NCBI GenBank assembly: GCA_947455645.1
Contig: CANGPA010000002.1
Span: 1 to 64,000 of the forward strand
DNA length: 64,000 nucleotides
From: Hyphomicrobiales bacterium
GTDB lineage: Bacteria; Pseudomonadota; Alphaproteobacteria; Rhizobiales; Beijerinckiaceae
Reading direction: 5' to 3'
Below, piece after piece: positions 1 to 8,957 of the stretch (positions are counted from its first letter, which is position 1; every line of letters begins with the position of its first letter). The notes beneath the pieces are model-generated. The model had not been told where the DNA came from and made no database searches. It was given only the letters and a program-made list of their open reading frames with translations. The position numbers and the translations under genes are program-made.

Positions 1-128
1 ATGATCTTTTCAAAACCATCCGCGTTACCGAAGATCCCGAATTGCCATCAGGCGGATTTCGCCTTTCGGCACGCGATCTTGAAGTGGAAGATGTTCCTGA
101 ACTTCTTGGTGCGGGAGATCAGCCATGA
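1..128 (+). CDS. C-terminal fragment of an unidentified protein upstream of fliI
   Basis: An open frame enters from the left edge (first full codon at base 3) and stops with a TGA that overlaps the fliI start codon in an ATGA arrangement. The 41 visible residues are acidic, ending LLGAGDQP, and show no motif I recognise. The position directly before fliI is where fliH or another export gene usually lies, so a FliH-like identity is a guess from context only. The four-base overlap implies translational coupling with fliI. Confidence 0.5.
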   Translation, partial: DLFKTIRVTEDPELPSGGFRLSARDLEVEDVPELLGAGDQP

Positions 129-1450
129 TTGATCTGGCGCGTTCGCTTGATCGCGAATTATCAATTCTGCGCGGTTCACGACGCGTTGATGCCGTTGGCC
201 GCGTCAAGCGCTTTGATGGCCAGATTGTTCACGCCAGTGCGTTTCCGGCAGCGGTTGGCAATGAATGCCGCATTGCTTGTGGCGACGGCCAATGGGCCGA
301 AGCGGAAGTGATTGGCTTTCTCGATGATTATACAGTTCTTGTTTTAACCGGCGGGCCTGCATCGCTTGTGGCCGGTGCGCGTGTTGAAACCGTGCGCCGC
401 GTGGATGTTGTTCCGGTTGGCCCTGCTCTTTTGGGGCGTGTAGTTGATGGCGCAGGTCGCCCGCTTGATGATTTGCCTGAACCGCTTTTGCGTGAGCATT
501 GGCCGCTGAAAGGCGAACGCGTGAATCCGTTGCGTCGTCGCCCGGTTCGCGAACCACTCGACACGGGTGTGCGGTCTATCAATGCGCTTTTGACTATGGG
601 TCGTGGCCAACGTGTTGGCATTATCGCCGGTTCGGGCGTTGGTAAATCGTCGCTGCTTTCCGCCATGGCACGCTTCACCCAAGCCGATGTCGTGATTTTG
701 GGTTTGATTGGCGAACGCGGTCGCGAAGTAGCGGGCATGGTGGAAGAACTTTCTGCCTCACCGAGCTTTGCGCATACGATTGTTGTGGCTGTACCGGCTG
801 ATCAATCACCCGTTTTGCGCATACGCGGCGTGCATCGCGCAACCGCCTATGCCGAGTATTTTCGTGCACAGGGCAAGAGCGTGTTGTTAATGATCGACTC
901 GCTCACACGCGTGGCGCATGCGCAACGTGAACTTGGTCTGGCTTTGGGTGAACAACCCACAACCAAGGGCTATCCGCCATCGGTTGTATCGCTGATCGGT
1001 CAGTTATTGGAACGCTCAGGTCTTGATGGTGACACCAATGGCAGTGTGTCAGCAATTTATACCGTGCTCGCCGATGGCGACGACACAACCAATGACCCGA
1101 TTGTTGATTCGGCGCGCGCGATTCTTGATGGCCATATTGTTCTCTCCCGTCGTCAGGCAGAACAAGGCATTTATCCGGCGATTGATCTTTCCGCATCCAT
1201 CAGCCGCACCATGGTGGATTGTGTCTCCTCGGGGCATATGGCGCGCGCGCGCCGATTCCGCCGCTATCTCAGCCTTTATGAACAGAACCGCGAATTGATG
1301 ATGCTTGGCGGCTATCAACCCGGACAGGATCCGGAGCTTGATCTCGCGTTCCAGATCAATCCGTCGCTTGTTAATTTCATCAGCCAGACCACGAGCGAGC
1401 GCTCGGGCTTTGTGGAAAGTGAAGCGCGGTTGCAGGCGCTTATTCCATGA
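125..1450 (+). CDS. fliI: Flagellar export ATPase FliI
   Basis: FliI is the cytoplasmic ATPase of the flagellar type III export apparatus; it resembles the F1-ATPase beta subunit and works with FliH and FliJ. The 441-residue length is normal. A Walker A motif GSGVGKSS lies at about residues 169-176 and a Walker B stretch VLLMIDSLTR at about 253-262. The family segment GLIGERGREV follows the P-loop. The ATG overlaps the stop of the previous gene, and the end overlaps fliJ by four bases, so this is the head of a tightly packed export operon. Confidence 0.97.
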   Translation: MIDLARSLDRELSILRGSRRVDAVGRVKRFDGQIVHASAFPAAVGNECRIACGDGQWAEAEVIGFLDDYTVLVLTGGPASLVAGARVETVRRVDVVPVGPALLGRVVDGAGRPLDDLPEPLLREHWPLKGERVNPLRRRPVREPLDTGVRSINALLTMGRGQRVGIIAGSGVGKSSLLSAMARFTQADVVILGLIGERGREVAGMVEELSASPSFAHTIVVAVPADQSPVLRIRGVHRATAYAEYFRAQGKSVLLMIDSLTRVAHAQRELGLALGEQPTTKGYPPSVVSLIGQLLERSGLDGDTNGSVSAIYTVLADGDDTTNDPIVDSARAILDGHIVLSRRQAEQGIYPAIDLSASISRTMVDCVSSGHMARARRFRRYLSLYEQNRELMMLGGYQPGQDPELDLAFQINPSLVNFISQTTSERSGFVESEARLQALIP

Positions 1451-1857
1451 CGACCGCGCATATCACACGGCTCGCCGCGCTCAAGCGGAAGGTCGAATAC
1501 CATAAGTGGCAGATCGAGACCGGAAAGCTGATTGCCGAAATCCGGCGTCTGGATGATCGTATCGCACAGGTCAACCAGCTCAAATCCGTCTATCAGGATC
1601 AATTGACCAGACCCTCGCTCACCGCACGGGAGCTCGTGGGCATCCGCATTATCAATATGCATCTGAATGAACGGCAGGATCTGGATAAAAGCCGTTTGGA
1701 CCTTCTGGCGGAAGAAAGACGGCGCCTATTAGGCATGCTCGCGGCCAAAAAACGCGAGGTTGATACGCTCGAGACCGAGGCGCAGCGCCTCAAACGGCTC
1801 GAATCCGAGGAAAAGCTCGAAAAACTACAGGCTTTGATGCCCGCTAGACGCGCTTAA
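1447..1857 (+). CDS. fliJ: FliJ-like export chaperone / ATPase stalk
   Basis: This 136-residue protein is almost entirely charged and alpha-helical, with heptad-like patterns along its length, as expected for the FliJ antiparallel coiled coil that sits in the FliI hexamer pore. Sequence is poorly conserved in this family, so the call rests on size, coiled-coil character and its position directly after fliI, with an ATGA overlap (1447-1450). No signal peptide or membrane segment is visible. Confidence 0.8.
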   Translation: MTTAHITRLAALKRKVEYHKWQIETGKLIAEIRRLDDRIAQVNQLKSVYQDQLTRPSLTARELVGIRIINMHLNERQDLDKSRLDLLAEERRRLLGMLAAKKREVDTLETEAQRLKRLESEEKLEKLQALMPARRA

Positions 1858-1863
1858 GGCGTA

Positions 1864-1879
1864 TGGCATAGATGTTGCT
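1864..1879 (+). promoter_or_regulatory. Sigma-54 promoter of fliK
   Basis: The site reads TGGCATAGATGTTGCT, with GG at 1865-1866 and GC at 1877-1878, the 12-base step required by RpoN. It matches the TGGCAC/TTGC consensus except for T in place of the last C of the -24 box. The predicted start is near 1890, about 24 bases before the fliK GTG. Confidence 0.7.
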
Positions 1880-1913
1880 ACCATTGGTTGTCATATTTTG
1901 TCTGCATTTCTAG

Positions 1914-4754
1914 GTGAGATGCAGCGTCAACGAGGACGATCCATTGGTTCAGGCCCTAACGGCAGGCTCGGTACTCCCCATTCCCCTCGGCGATCCCCTC
2001 GCCGGAGAGAGAATAGGCGCGCCTACGTCTGATTCGGCCCTTTTTGATCTCGCACTCCTCGCACCACGCCTTGTTTCAGTCGAAACGGAGGGTGACGGCA
2101 CGGCGTCACCCGCCATCGATTCCATAGCGATCACGGTCGGTGACCGCTCCGTTTCAGGCGCCGACCCTGTCGACATCCCGACAGGCGAGGCACAGACGAT
2201 CAACGCCGCGCCTCCATCACAGGACCCGCGGCCGATTGCGGCTGGGCTTCTACCGCCGAGCAATCCGGATGATGACGCCGCACTCGCCCAAGCCCTCTCC
2301 GCGCTTGCCGCGCTTGAACAGGCCGGGCGCTCGACGCTCAGCCCAAGACCAGCCCCCTCCAATCTGATCGCTAACCCGATAATGGCGCAGTTCGGACGTG
2401 TTCTGACGATGCCTAAGGCAGAGTCCGCCGCCTCTCAGGGGATGTTCGCCGCCGGCAATAAAGCGCCAGAGGACATTGACCTCGGCACGATGCCGGACCC
2501 GACCATAAAAACCACAGAGACAACAGAGCCTTACGCGACAACCAGCCCGCTTCCCGAAGGGATCGTTCCCGGAGACCCGGCTTCTCCCGCCGCTCCGGCC
2601 TCGGCGACCCCGCTTGCCCCTCTTTCCGTTCACCAAGAACCGGCCCAATTTGCGTCCGAACACGTAACACCATCCGTCGTTACGCCGTCTCAAGAAGAGC
2701 CGCGTGACGCGCGCAGCGATGCGGCACAAGACGGGTCCGCGCCCGCTCAACGCGCGCCTGCGACGGACGCGTCTGGACTTGATGTCTCCCCATTTGAATT
2801 GTCGGCTCTTGAGGTTGCCTCTCTTCAAGTGCCCGTTCTTGACGCGGATTCGCGCGCATCGACCGCGACACGAGCCCAAACCCTTTCCCTCTTGGACATC
2901 GACCAACCATCTCTTGTTGTGTCTCCTCATGCCATCGAAGATGCGCGCCGCTCTGAACAAGCGATCAAGATTGGCGACCTCGTGAATGAGCCGCGCCCGA
3001 TTATTCTACCGAACCGGCCGATGCCGGTTGCACCGCCTTTGCCGCTGACCGATCCCGTGTCTTCGATTCCTGATCATGCCGTGCTTGAAATGCTGACGGA
3101 TGATGTAGCGCCTCTTGATGCACTCTCTTTCGGCGCAAAATCGATTGCGAAGCCGCTCGATACAAGCGCTGCGACATCGATCATTGAGCGCAAGATCGTT
3201 GACGAAGATGATGCCGCAGAGATTTTATTGCGTACTGCCGCAGTCGATGCGTTATCAGACTCGTCTTCTATTCAGACCAACAGCGATGATCAGAAGGATG
3301 ATCGTTCGATCGTTGTGGCGCAAGGCTCGTCATCTGATCTGAAAGATTTGATGAATGATACTGCAATGCTTTTTGCCGTACCAGATCGTGTTGCCGCTCA
3401 GATACAGGTTTCGCATCAGGTCAAATCGTCAGACAAGAGTGATGATGATTCTGATAATCAAACAGATGCACGCCAATCAGACGCAGACTTAGTCATAAAT
3501 CAAAGCGCCCAAGAACAAGCCTTGATGATGAACGTCGTACCCGTGATGCCAAGTCTAGCAGATCATAAAATCGATCATGACGATTGGACTGACGCGCAGT
3601 ACGAATCTGGTCGCACAAAGCGTGGGACATCCCTCGCAGACGCGTTCACCATCAAGGCTGAACAGATGATCAACACGGCTGATCATCAAGACAGGCTTGA
3701 CGCAAGCCAGGCACCGCAAGCGGCAAATCTCGATCTGAAAACGCTGATGGCGCGCGCGGATAAGATGGCATTACCACCTGATCTCGACACCGATGGCGCC
3801 TTAACCGAAGCGGTGAAAACCGCTCTGGTGCCGCTGTTAAAAGAACAGGCGTCGGCTAAGACAGAGTCAACTCAATCGGAACATCTTTCATCGGGACGAG
3901 CCACCGCGCATACGCTTTTTGACGCGATCCGCGATGACCGCAGCGACGCATCGGACCATGAACCATCGCAACAGAATGGCCGGAGCTTCTCCGATTCATC
4001 ATCTGAATCTTATAGCGCGCGTCACGCGTCCGACTTAACCAAGGCGATCAAGATCGAGACCCGTGAATTCGAAATCACCGCGCGCGCAGAGCAGGACTCG
4101 GATGCGCATGAGGTATCAAGAGAAGACGCATCATCCGCCGCTGACGCCACGCTCTCAGCACTCTCCACGCAAGTGAACATTGAGTCTCTGGCCGCACGCG
4201 ATGCGACATTGCCGTCCAACACAATGATCCATGCGACACAAATAGCGGGCGAAACCATCACCGGCGGCGTAACCCCGTCGCTGGCGGTTTTCACGGCGCC
4301 CGCTGTGCCAGATCTAGGCTCCGCACAAGCGCCTCAGGCAACGCAGCAGCCCGCGCAAACATCTTATGCAAGAGTCGATAATCCTGTTTTTGAGATGCAG
4401 CGTGATCGCGCTTTTGAGACTCAGATCATCGCAGCGCTGAAAGCGGGACGCAATGATGTGCGCGTCTCCCTCTATCCACCCCAGCTCGGACAGGTTACAA
4501 TCAACCTCGCCCTTGACGGCCAAAAGGTAAAAGTCAGCCTCAAGACATCAAACCGCGAAGCCACCAGCGTTCTCTCAGCAGAACGCAACACGCTGGCATT
4601 TGCTCTTGATCATGAAGGCTTCACGCTTGAGGATTTTGACGTCGCCGACGATGCCTCGGGCCAAGACAAAAACAACCATCACCAAGAGAGCGTTGCCGGC
4701 GTTGCGCCGACATCGACCTCTTCATCCGAATTTTCCATCGATATTACAATCTGA
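1914..4754 (+). CDS. fliK: Flagellar hook-length control protein FliK
   Basis: FliK is the secreted molecular ruler that ends hook growth and switches export specificity through FlhB. The recognisable part is the C-terminal Flg_hook domain, about residues 840-925, with LYPPQLGQVTINLALDG and a helix-rich end. The remaining ~800 residues are low-complexity, rich in Ala, Pro, Ser, Asp and Gln, and look disordered. At 946 residues it is about twice the usual length, which parallels the very long hook protein. The only upstream in-frame start fitting the promoter is GTG at 1914, with no strong ribosome site, so the start is less certain than the gene. Confidence 0.85.
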   Translation: MRCSVNEDDPLVQALTAGSVLPIPLGDPLAGERIGAPTSDSALFDLALLAPRLVSVETEGDGTASPAIDSIAITVGDRSVSGADPVDIPTGEAQTINAAPPSQDPRPIAAGLLPPSNPDDDAALAQALSALAALEQAGRSTLSPRPAPSNLIANPIMAQFGRVLTMPKAESAASQGMFAAGNKAPEDIDLGTMPDPTIKTTETTEPYATTSPLPEGIVPGDPASPAAPASATPLAPLSVHQEPAQFASEHVTPSVVTPSQEEPRDARSDAAQDGSAPAQRAPATDASGLDVSPFELSALEVASLQVPVLDADSRASTATRAQTLSLLDIDQPSLVVSPHAIEDARRSEQAIKIGDLVNEPRPIILPNRPMPVAPPLPLTDPVSSIPDHAVLEMLTDDVAPLDALSFGAKSIAKPLDTSAATSIIERKIVDEDDAAEILLRTAAVDALSDSSSIQTNSDDQKDDRSIVVAQGSSSDLKDLMNDTAMLFAVPDRVAAQIQVSHQVKSSDKSDDDSDNQTDARQSDADLVINQSAQEQALMMNVVPVMPSLADHKIDHDDWTDAQYESGRTKRGTSLADAFTIKAEQMINTADHQDRLDASQAPQAANLDLKTLMARADKMALPPDLDTDGALTEAVKTALVPLLKEQASAKTESTQSEHLSSGRATAHTLFDAIRDDRSDASDHEPSQQNGRSFSDSSSESYSARHASDLTKAIKIETREFEITARAEQDSDAHEVSREDASSAADATLSALSTQVNIESLAARDATLPSNTMIHATQIAGETITGGVTPSLAVFTAPAVPDLGSAQAPQATQQPAQTSYARVDNPVFEMQRDRAFETQIIAALKAGRNDVRVSLYPPQLGQVTINLALDGQKVKVSLKTSNREATSVLSAERNTLAFALDHEGFTLEDFDVADDASGQDKNNHHQESVAGVAPTSTSSSEFSIDITI

Positions 4755-4769
4755 CGCGAGGACTCTATC

Positions 4770-5522
4770 ATGGCCGCAGCCGCAGCTCCCAAAGAAGCCG
4801 AACAAGAAGGCGAGAAGAAGAAAAAGCCGATCCTCAAGATCTTGCTTTTCGTCATTGGCGGCATCGCGCTGATCGGAACCGGATTCGGCAGCGCCGTTCT
4901 CTATATCAAGCTCACAACGCCCAAGGATGAGAATCCGCTCGCGATCGTGATCGAGAAAAAGGGCGAAGCCCCGCCCGAAGGCGAACATGCGGCGGATGCT
5001 CACGCCGAAGCTGGCGCCAAAGTCCCGCATAAAGTCACCGAAGCCGAAAAGAAGGCTGAGGAAGCCGCTGCCGCCAAGAAGGGCGGCGAAGGTGGCCATG
5101 GCGGCGGCGAAGCCAAGCCGGCCGAAGGCGGCCATGGCGGTGGCGAAGGTGGTCATGGCGGCGAAGGCGACGCGAAGGGCAAAGCCGTGCCGCAGGAAGA
5201 AAAATTCGTCACCTCCTATTACGAATTCCCCACCCCGTTCACGACCAATCTCAAGAATTCACGCAAATTTATCCAGGCCGGCCTCGGTGTCGGCACGCAA
5301 TATGACGCCACCGTGATCGAAAACCTGAAAAAACATGAGCTTGCGATCAAATCGGAAGTTCTGCTGATTTTGGCCGATACAACGGAGGCTGACCTCGTCG
5401 GTATCGAAAATCGCAAGAAGGTTCAGGACAAAATCCGCGACGGCATTAATACAATTCTTACAGAACGTGAACATTTTGGGGGAATCGAAAACGTTTTCTT
5501 TACCACTATGGTTATGCAGTAA
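4770..5522 (+). CDS. fliL: Flagellar basal body-associated protein FliL
   Basis: FliL is an inner-membrane protein around the stator units that supports torque generation. A single membrane segment lies at about residues 21-46 after a Lys-rich cytoplasmic start, and the periplasmic FliL domain occupies about 143-250. Between them is a long Ala/Glu/Lys linker that turns into repeated Gly-Gly-His units (about 105-135). At 250 residues it is longer than the common 150-180, wholly because of this linker. It sits between fliK and fliM as in many flagellar operons. Confidence 0.92.
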   Translation: MAAAAAPKEAEQEGEKKKKPILKILLFVIGGIALIGTGFGSAVLYIKLTTPKDENPLAIVIEKKGEAPPEGEHAADAHAEAGAKVPHKVTEAEKKAEEAAAAKKGGEGGHGGGEAKPAEGGHGGGEGGHGGEGDAKGKAVPQEEKFVTSYYEFPTPFTTNLKNSRKFIQAGLGVGTQYDATVIENLKKHELAIKSEVLLILADTTEADLVGIENRKKVQDKIRDGINTILTEREHFGGIENVFFTTMVMQ

Positions 5523-5553
5523 GTTCCCAGGTCCAGTGAGTTTTGGTTGAGTG

Positions 5554-6510
5554 ATGTCCAGTTCGCGTAAACTAAGCAATGAAGAGGTCGCCGCCCTTCT
5601 CGAAGGTCTTGAGGACGGCTCCCTCGCGGTTGGCGCTGGCGCTGTGCCGACCAAGGACTACCAGCCCTATGCGCTGGGTGCGGACGACGCCAATCTGCTC
5701 GGCGATCTCTACACATTGCGGCTGATCAATGAGCGATTCGGCCGCCAGTTCCGGAACATTCTGTTGCCGATGCTCCGTTTTGCTCCGCGCGTTCAGACCC
5801 TGCCACCGGAAACGCGGCGCTTTGACGAATATCTGGCAAGCCTCGATCCGTTTTTAGGCCTCACGACGCTGCGCGTGGATGAGCTCAAGGGCTCTATTCT
5901 CGCGACCGTCCCCGCGCGCTTGATCAGCATTCTGGTGAATTCCTTCTTCGGCGGGCGCGGCGACAGCCCGATCACCCGTTCGAGTGAATTTACACCGACC
6001 GAAGAACGCATGATCCAGATTGTTATGGAAGGCGCGACCAAAACGCTGACAGACGCTTGGAAAGAAGTCTATGAGGCCAATTTCGAAGTGATGGCGAGCG
6101 AGATGAATCCTGCGTTCCTGTCCTTCATCGAAGGCAATGAACAAATCGTTATCTGTTCTTTCGTGGTGCAATTGCCTTTTGCCAAATCGGCAACGATTGA
6201 ACTTGTTTATCCTCTACAAATGCTCAAACTCATCGCGCCGCTTCTGCGCTCGAAAGTGCAGCGTGTGGGCGAAAACCGTGACGAGAACTGGGCAACGCGC
6301 CTGCGCGACGCCATTATGGAAATTCCTTTGGTCATTGCACCACGCGTGGCCGAACCGACCGTGGATCTCACACAGCTGCTGAGATTGCGCGCCGGCGCTG
6401 TCATCGCCATCGAACCTTTCAACGACGTTCCCGTCTATATCGAAGGTCATTCTCTTTTCAACGGCCGCATCGGCGAGAAGGACGGCAAAATGGCCGTCTC
6501 AATCGTTTAA
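5554..6510 (+). CDS. fliM: Flagellar motor switch protein FliM
   Basis: FliM is the middle C-ring subunit that binds phosphorylated CheY. The N-terminus LSNEEVAALLEGL (about residues 6-18) matches the conserved CheY-binding helix, followed by the CheC-like middle domain and a C-terminal SpoA domain. The length of 318 residues is typical. GTG at 5551 and ATG at 5554 are adjacent in frame; I chose the ATG. The gene is downstream of fliL and 24 bases before fliN. Confidence 0.96.
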   Translation: MSSSRKLSNEEVAALLEGLEDGSLAVGAGAVPTKDYQPYALGADDANLLGDLYTLRLINERFGRQFRNILLPMLRFAPRVQTLPPETRRFDEYLASLDPFLGLTTLRVDELKGSILATVPARLISILVNSFFGGRGDSPITRSSEFTPTEERMIQIVMEGATKTLTDAWKEVYEANFEVMASEMNPAFLSFIEGNEQIVICSFVVQLPFAKSATIELVYPLQMLKLIAPLLRSKVQRVGENRDENWATRLRDAIMEIPLVIAPRVAEPTVDLTQLLRLRAGAVIAIEPFNDVPVYIEGHSLFNGRIGEKDGKMAVSIV

Positions 6511-6534
6511 TCACGCCAAATACGGACAAGAACC

Positions 6535-6843
6535 ATGTCAACACCTGAAGCCGCGATTGAACAATCCGATCTTCCTCAAGCCTCAGCCCAAAATCTGAAA
6601 CTGCTTGAAAACATCGAAGTGAAACTCACCGTTGAAGTGGGCGGAACACGCATCACAATTCGTGATCTCCTCAAGCTGAATGAAGGCTCGGTCGTCGAGC
6701 TTGATCGTCTCGCCGGTGAACATCTCGACATTCTCGTCAATGGAACGCTGCTTGCCAAAGGCGAAATCGTTCTGATTGGCGAAAGCCTTGGCATTCGCTT
6801 CACGGAAATCATCTCACCGGAGCAACGGTTGAGGAGTATTTAG
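6535..6843 (+). CDS. fliN: Flagellar motor switch protein FliN
   Basis: FliN forms the base of the C-ring. The 102-residue protein is one SpoA domain after a short variable start: IEVKLTVEVGGTRITIRDLL, then LNEGSVVELDRLAGEHLDI and VNGTLLAKGEIVLIGESLG are the classic family segments. The stop codon shares a base with the fliO GTG (TAGTG), suggesting coupled translation. Confidence 0.97.
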   Translation: MSTPEAAIEQSDLPQASAQNLKLLENIEVKLTVEVGGTRITIRDLLKLNEGSVVELDRLAGEHLDILVNGTLLAKGEIVLIGESLGIRFTEIISPEQRLRSI

Positions 6844-7112
6844 TGGCAAATTTCGCCTCTCTCATTTTGGTGGTTCTTCTTCTCGGCGGCCTCGTGGCCG
6901 CCGCGGTGCTGCTGAGACGGTATCGCGATCGACTTGGCCAATCCTTTGCCAAAGGCCCGATTGTGATCAAAGGCATCACAAATATCGGTGACGGATCACG
7001 TCTCATTCTTGTTGATATTGATGGCATACGCGCGGTGTGCGGTGTGGGGCGACACGGTGTTGGCGCTATCACGCTTCTGGACAAAACACCGGAACCGGAC
7101 AAAGGCGCATGA
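6843..7112 (+). CDS. fliO: Flagellar biosynthesis protein FliO
   Basis: FliO is a small membrane protein that assists assembly of the FliP ring. This 89-residue protein has one hydrophobic segment near the N-terminus (about residues 4-24), then RRYRDRLGQ and a small cytoplasmic domain. Such size and topology between fliN and fliP is diagnostic even though sequence identity in the family is low. It begins with GTG overlapping the fliN stop and ends in an ATGA overlap with fliP. Confidence 0.82.
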   Translation: MANFASLILVVLLLGGLVAAAVLLRRYRDRLGQSFAKGPIVIKGITNIGDGSRLILVDIDGIRAVCGVGRHGVGAITLLDKTPEPDKGA

Positions 7113-7900
7113 TCAAGAGATCCATGATCAAATCCCGTCATATTTATTCAGCGGCTTTGGCCGGATTTTTGGCAAGTTTATTGGCAATTCCGGCATGGGC
7201 CGCCGATCAGTCCCTGTTTGATTTGCCCGTCTTGAAACTCGAAAATCTTCCCGCCGGCGGACAATCACTTTCGCTCTCTCTTCAAACGCTGATCTTGATG
7301 TCAGCGCTGACCATTCTTCCCTCGATGCTTTTGGTGACGACGAGTTTCACGCGCATCATCATCACGCTTTCGATTTTGCGGCAGGCGATTGGAACACAGC
7401 AAACCCCGCCCAATCAGGTGCTCGTGGGTATCGCTTTGTTTCTGACCTTGTTTATCATGACGCCGACCTTCAAAGAGGCCAATGACGCAGCTTTTGCACC
7501 CTATTCCGCGGGCCAGATCAGCATTCAAGAAGCAGGAATTCGCACCGCAACGGTGATGAAAGGCTTTATGTTGCGTCAGACCCGGCAAAGCGACATCGCC
7601 ATGATTGCCGAATTGCGCGGCGACAAAGGCTATGAATCAGCTGCCGATGTTCCCTTCGTTGTTGCGGTGCCTGCTTTTATTATAAGTGAATTGCGTACCG
7701 CTTTCACGATCGGATTTTTGCTTTATCTGCCGTTTCTCGTCATTGATATTGTTGTGTCGAGTATTTTGATGTCGCTCGGCATGATGATGCTCTCGCCGAT
7801 GCTTGTGTCATTGCCATTCAAACTCTTGATGTTTGTGATTGTTGATGGCTGGTCGTTAACCCTCAATTCGCTCGTTGAGAGCTTCGCGCGCGGATCATAA
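7109..7900 (+). CDS. fliP: Flagellar export gate protein FliP
   Basis: FliP is the main subunit of the FliPQR export gate. A cleavable signal-like N-terminus ending AIPAWAADQ is followed by the signature LPSMLLVTTSFTRIIITLS and several membrane helices ending in SPMLVSLPFKLLMFVIVDG. The start at ATG 7109 overlaps the fliO stop and gives 263 residues, close to the family size; an open frame continues upstream but would run back into fliO. fliQ begins two bases after the stop. Confidence 0.97.
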   Translation: MIKRSMIKSRHIYSAALAGFLASLLAIPAWAADQSLFDLPVLKLENLPAGGQSLSLSLQTLILMSALTILPSMLLVTTSFTRIIITLSILRQAIGTQQTPPNQVLVGIALFLTLFIMTPTFKEANDAAFAPYSAGQISIQEAGIRTATVMKGFMLRQTRQSDIAMIAELRGDKGYESAADVPFVVAVPAFIISELRTAFTIGFLLYLPFLVIDIVVSSILMSLGMMMLSPMLVSLPFKLLMFVIVDGWSLTLNSLVESFARGS

Positions 7901-7902
7901 TT

Positions 7903-8172
7903 ATGGGTTACGAACAATTCATCGCCATTGGCCGCGAAACGCTTTTAAGCACAGCGCTTACCGTCACGCCGGTTCTTCTGGCTGGACTCATTATCGGTTT
8001 GATTGTCGGTATTTTTCAAGCGGCGACCTCCATTAATGAAGCCACTTTGGCCTTTGTGCCGAAGCTGATTGTTGTGGGTTTGGTTTTGGTGATCGCTGGT
8101 CCCTTTATGATTTCGACTCTGACCGGATTTTTTCAAACGATCTTTTCTGAAATCGGACGGATCAACCGATGA
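7903..8172 (+). CDS. fliQ: Flagellar export gate protein FliQ
   Basis: This 89-residue protein has two membrane hairpin helices and the family segment GLIVGIFQAATSINEATLAF. It is the small export gate subunit that wraps around FliP and FliR. Length is exactly typical. The stop overlaps the fliR start (8169-8172). Confidence 0.97.
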   Translation: MGYEQFIAIGRETLLSTALTVTPVLLAGLIIGLIVGIFQAATSINEATLAFVPKLIVVGLVLVIAGPFMISTLTGFFQTIFSEIGRINR

Positions 8173-8957
8173 TCGTTTTGGACAATGCAACCTTGCTCGA
8201 TACGCTTGTTGTATTTCTGCTCTTGTCGATCCGCATTTCAGCGATGATTTTGGTTGCCCCGCTCTTCTCCGCATCCAGCGTTTCTATCCCCATCCGCATC
8301 GTGATCGCGGTATCATCGGCGATCATGTTGATGCAGGCGATTAAAGCGCCGCGCCTTGACATATTGTCACCCGACGGCGTTTTCGCGATGGCCGGAGAAG
8401 CCGTTATCGGCGCAGCCATTGGTTTTATTTTTCAAATCGGTTTTGCCGCGGTTTCTCTTGCGGGCGAGCAGATTTCAACATCCACCGGACTTGGCTTTGC
8501 GGCAATGATTGATCCGCAAACCGGATCACAATCCCCTGTCGTCAATCAATTTCTCAGCATCCTGATGCTGCTGACCTTTTTGACCTTGGAAGGCCACCAT
8601 ATTCTCTTAAAATTATTGGCTGCCAGCTACGAGGTGTTGCCGATTGGTGGCGCCTTTCTTGGCCCCAAAGCGATTATCGGAATCGCAAAAGCCGGTGCGC
8701 TGATTTTCTCAGCCGGTATGCTCGCAAGCCTTCCCATTGTGGTTGGTCTTTTTCTGGTCACGCTTTTGATTGGCATTTTGACGCGTGTTGCTCCGCAATT
8801 GAATATTTTCTCGGTGGGTTTTGCCATCACCATTCTTGCAGGGCTCGTTTTATTGTTGGTTTCATTACCGAACCTGACAACAAGCATGGCCAATATCCTG
8901 AATGAAACAGCTGATGAGGCACGCTCCCTCATTCTGAATACAAAGGGAGCGCCGTAA
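8169..8957 (+). CDS. fliR: Flagellar export gate protein FliR
   Basis: FliR is the single-copy export gate subunit that closes the FliP/FliQ assembly and contacts FlhB. The 262-residue sequence is hydrophobic, with about six membrane segments and family features such as GEAVIGAAIGFIFQI and AGEQISTSTGLGFA. It overlaps fliQ by four bases and shares one base with flhB (TAATG), completing the usual fliP-Q-R-flhB order. Confidence 0.97.
   Translation: MIVLDNATLLDTLVVFLLLSIRISAMILVAPLFSASSVSIPIRIVIAVSSAIMLMQAIKAPRLDILSPDGVFAMAGEAVIGAAIGFIFQIGFAAVSLAGEQISTSTGLGFAAMIDPQTGSQSPVVNQFLSILMLLTFLTLEGHHILLKLLAASYEVLPIGGAFLGPKAIIGIAKAGALIFSAGMLASLPIVVGLFLVTLLIGILTRVAPQLNIFSVGFAITILAGLVLLLVSLPNLTTSMANILNETADEARSLILNTKGAP

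Noticed and set aside
5074-5176. Gly/His-rich stretch in fliL as a frameshift artefact
   Set aside because: The same frame continues into the conserved FliL domain, so it is a real linker.
7037-7108. Earlier in-frame start for fliP
   Set aside because: It would overlap most of the fliO C-terminus and disrupt the signal-like N-terminus; ATG 7109 with an ATGA overlap fits the family.
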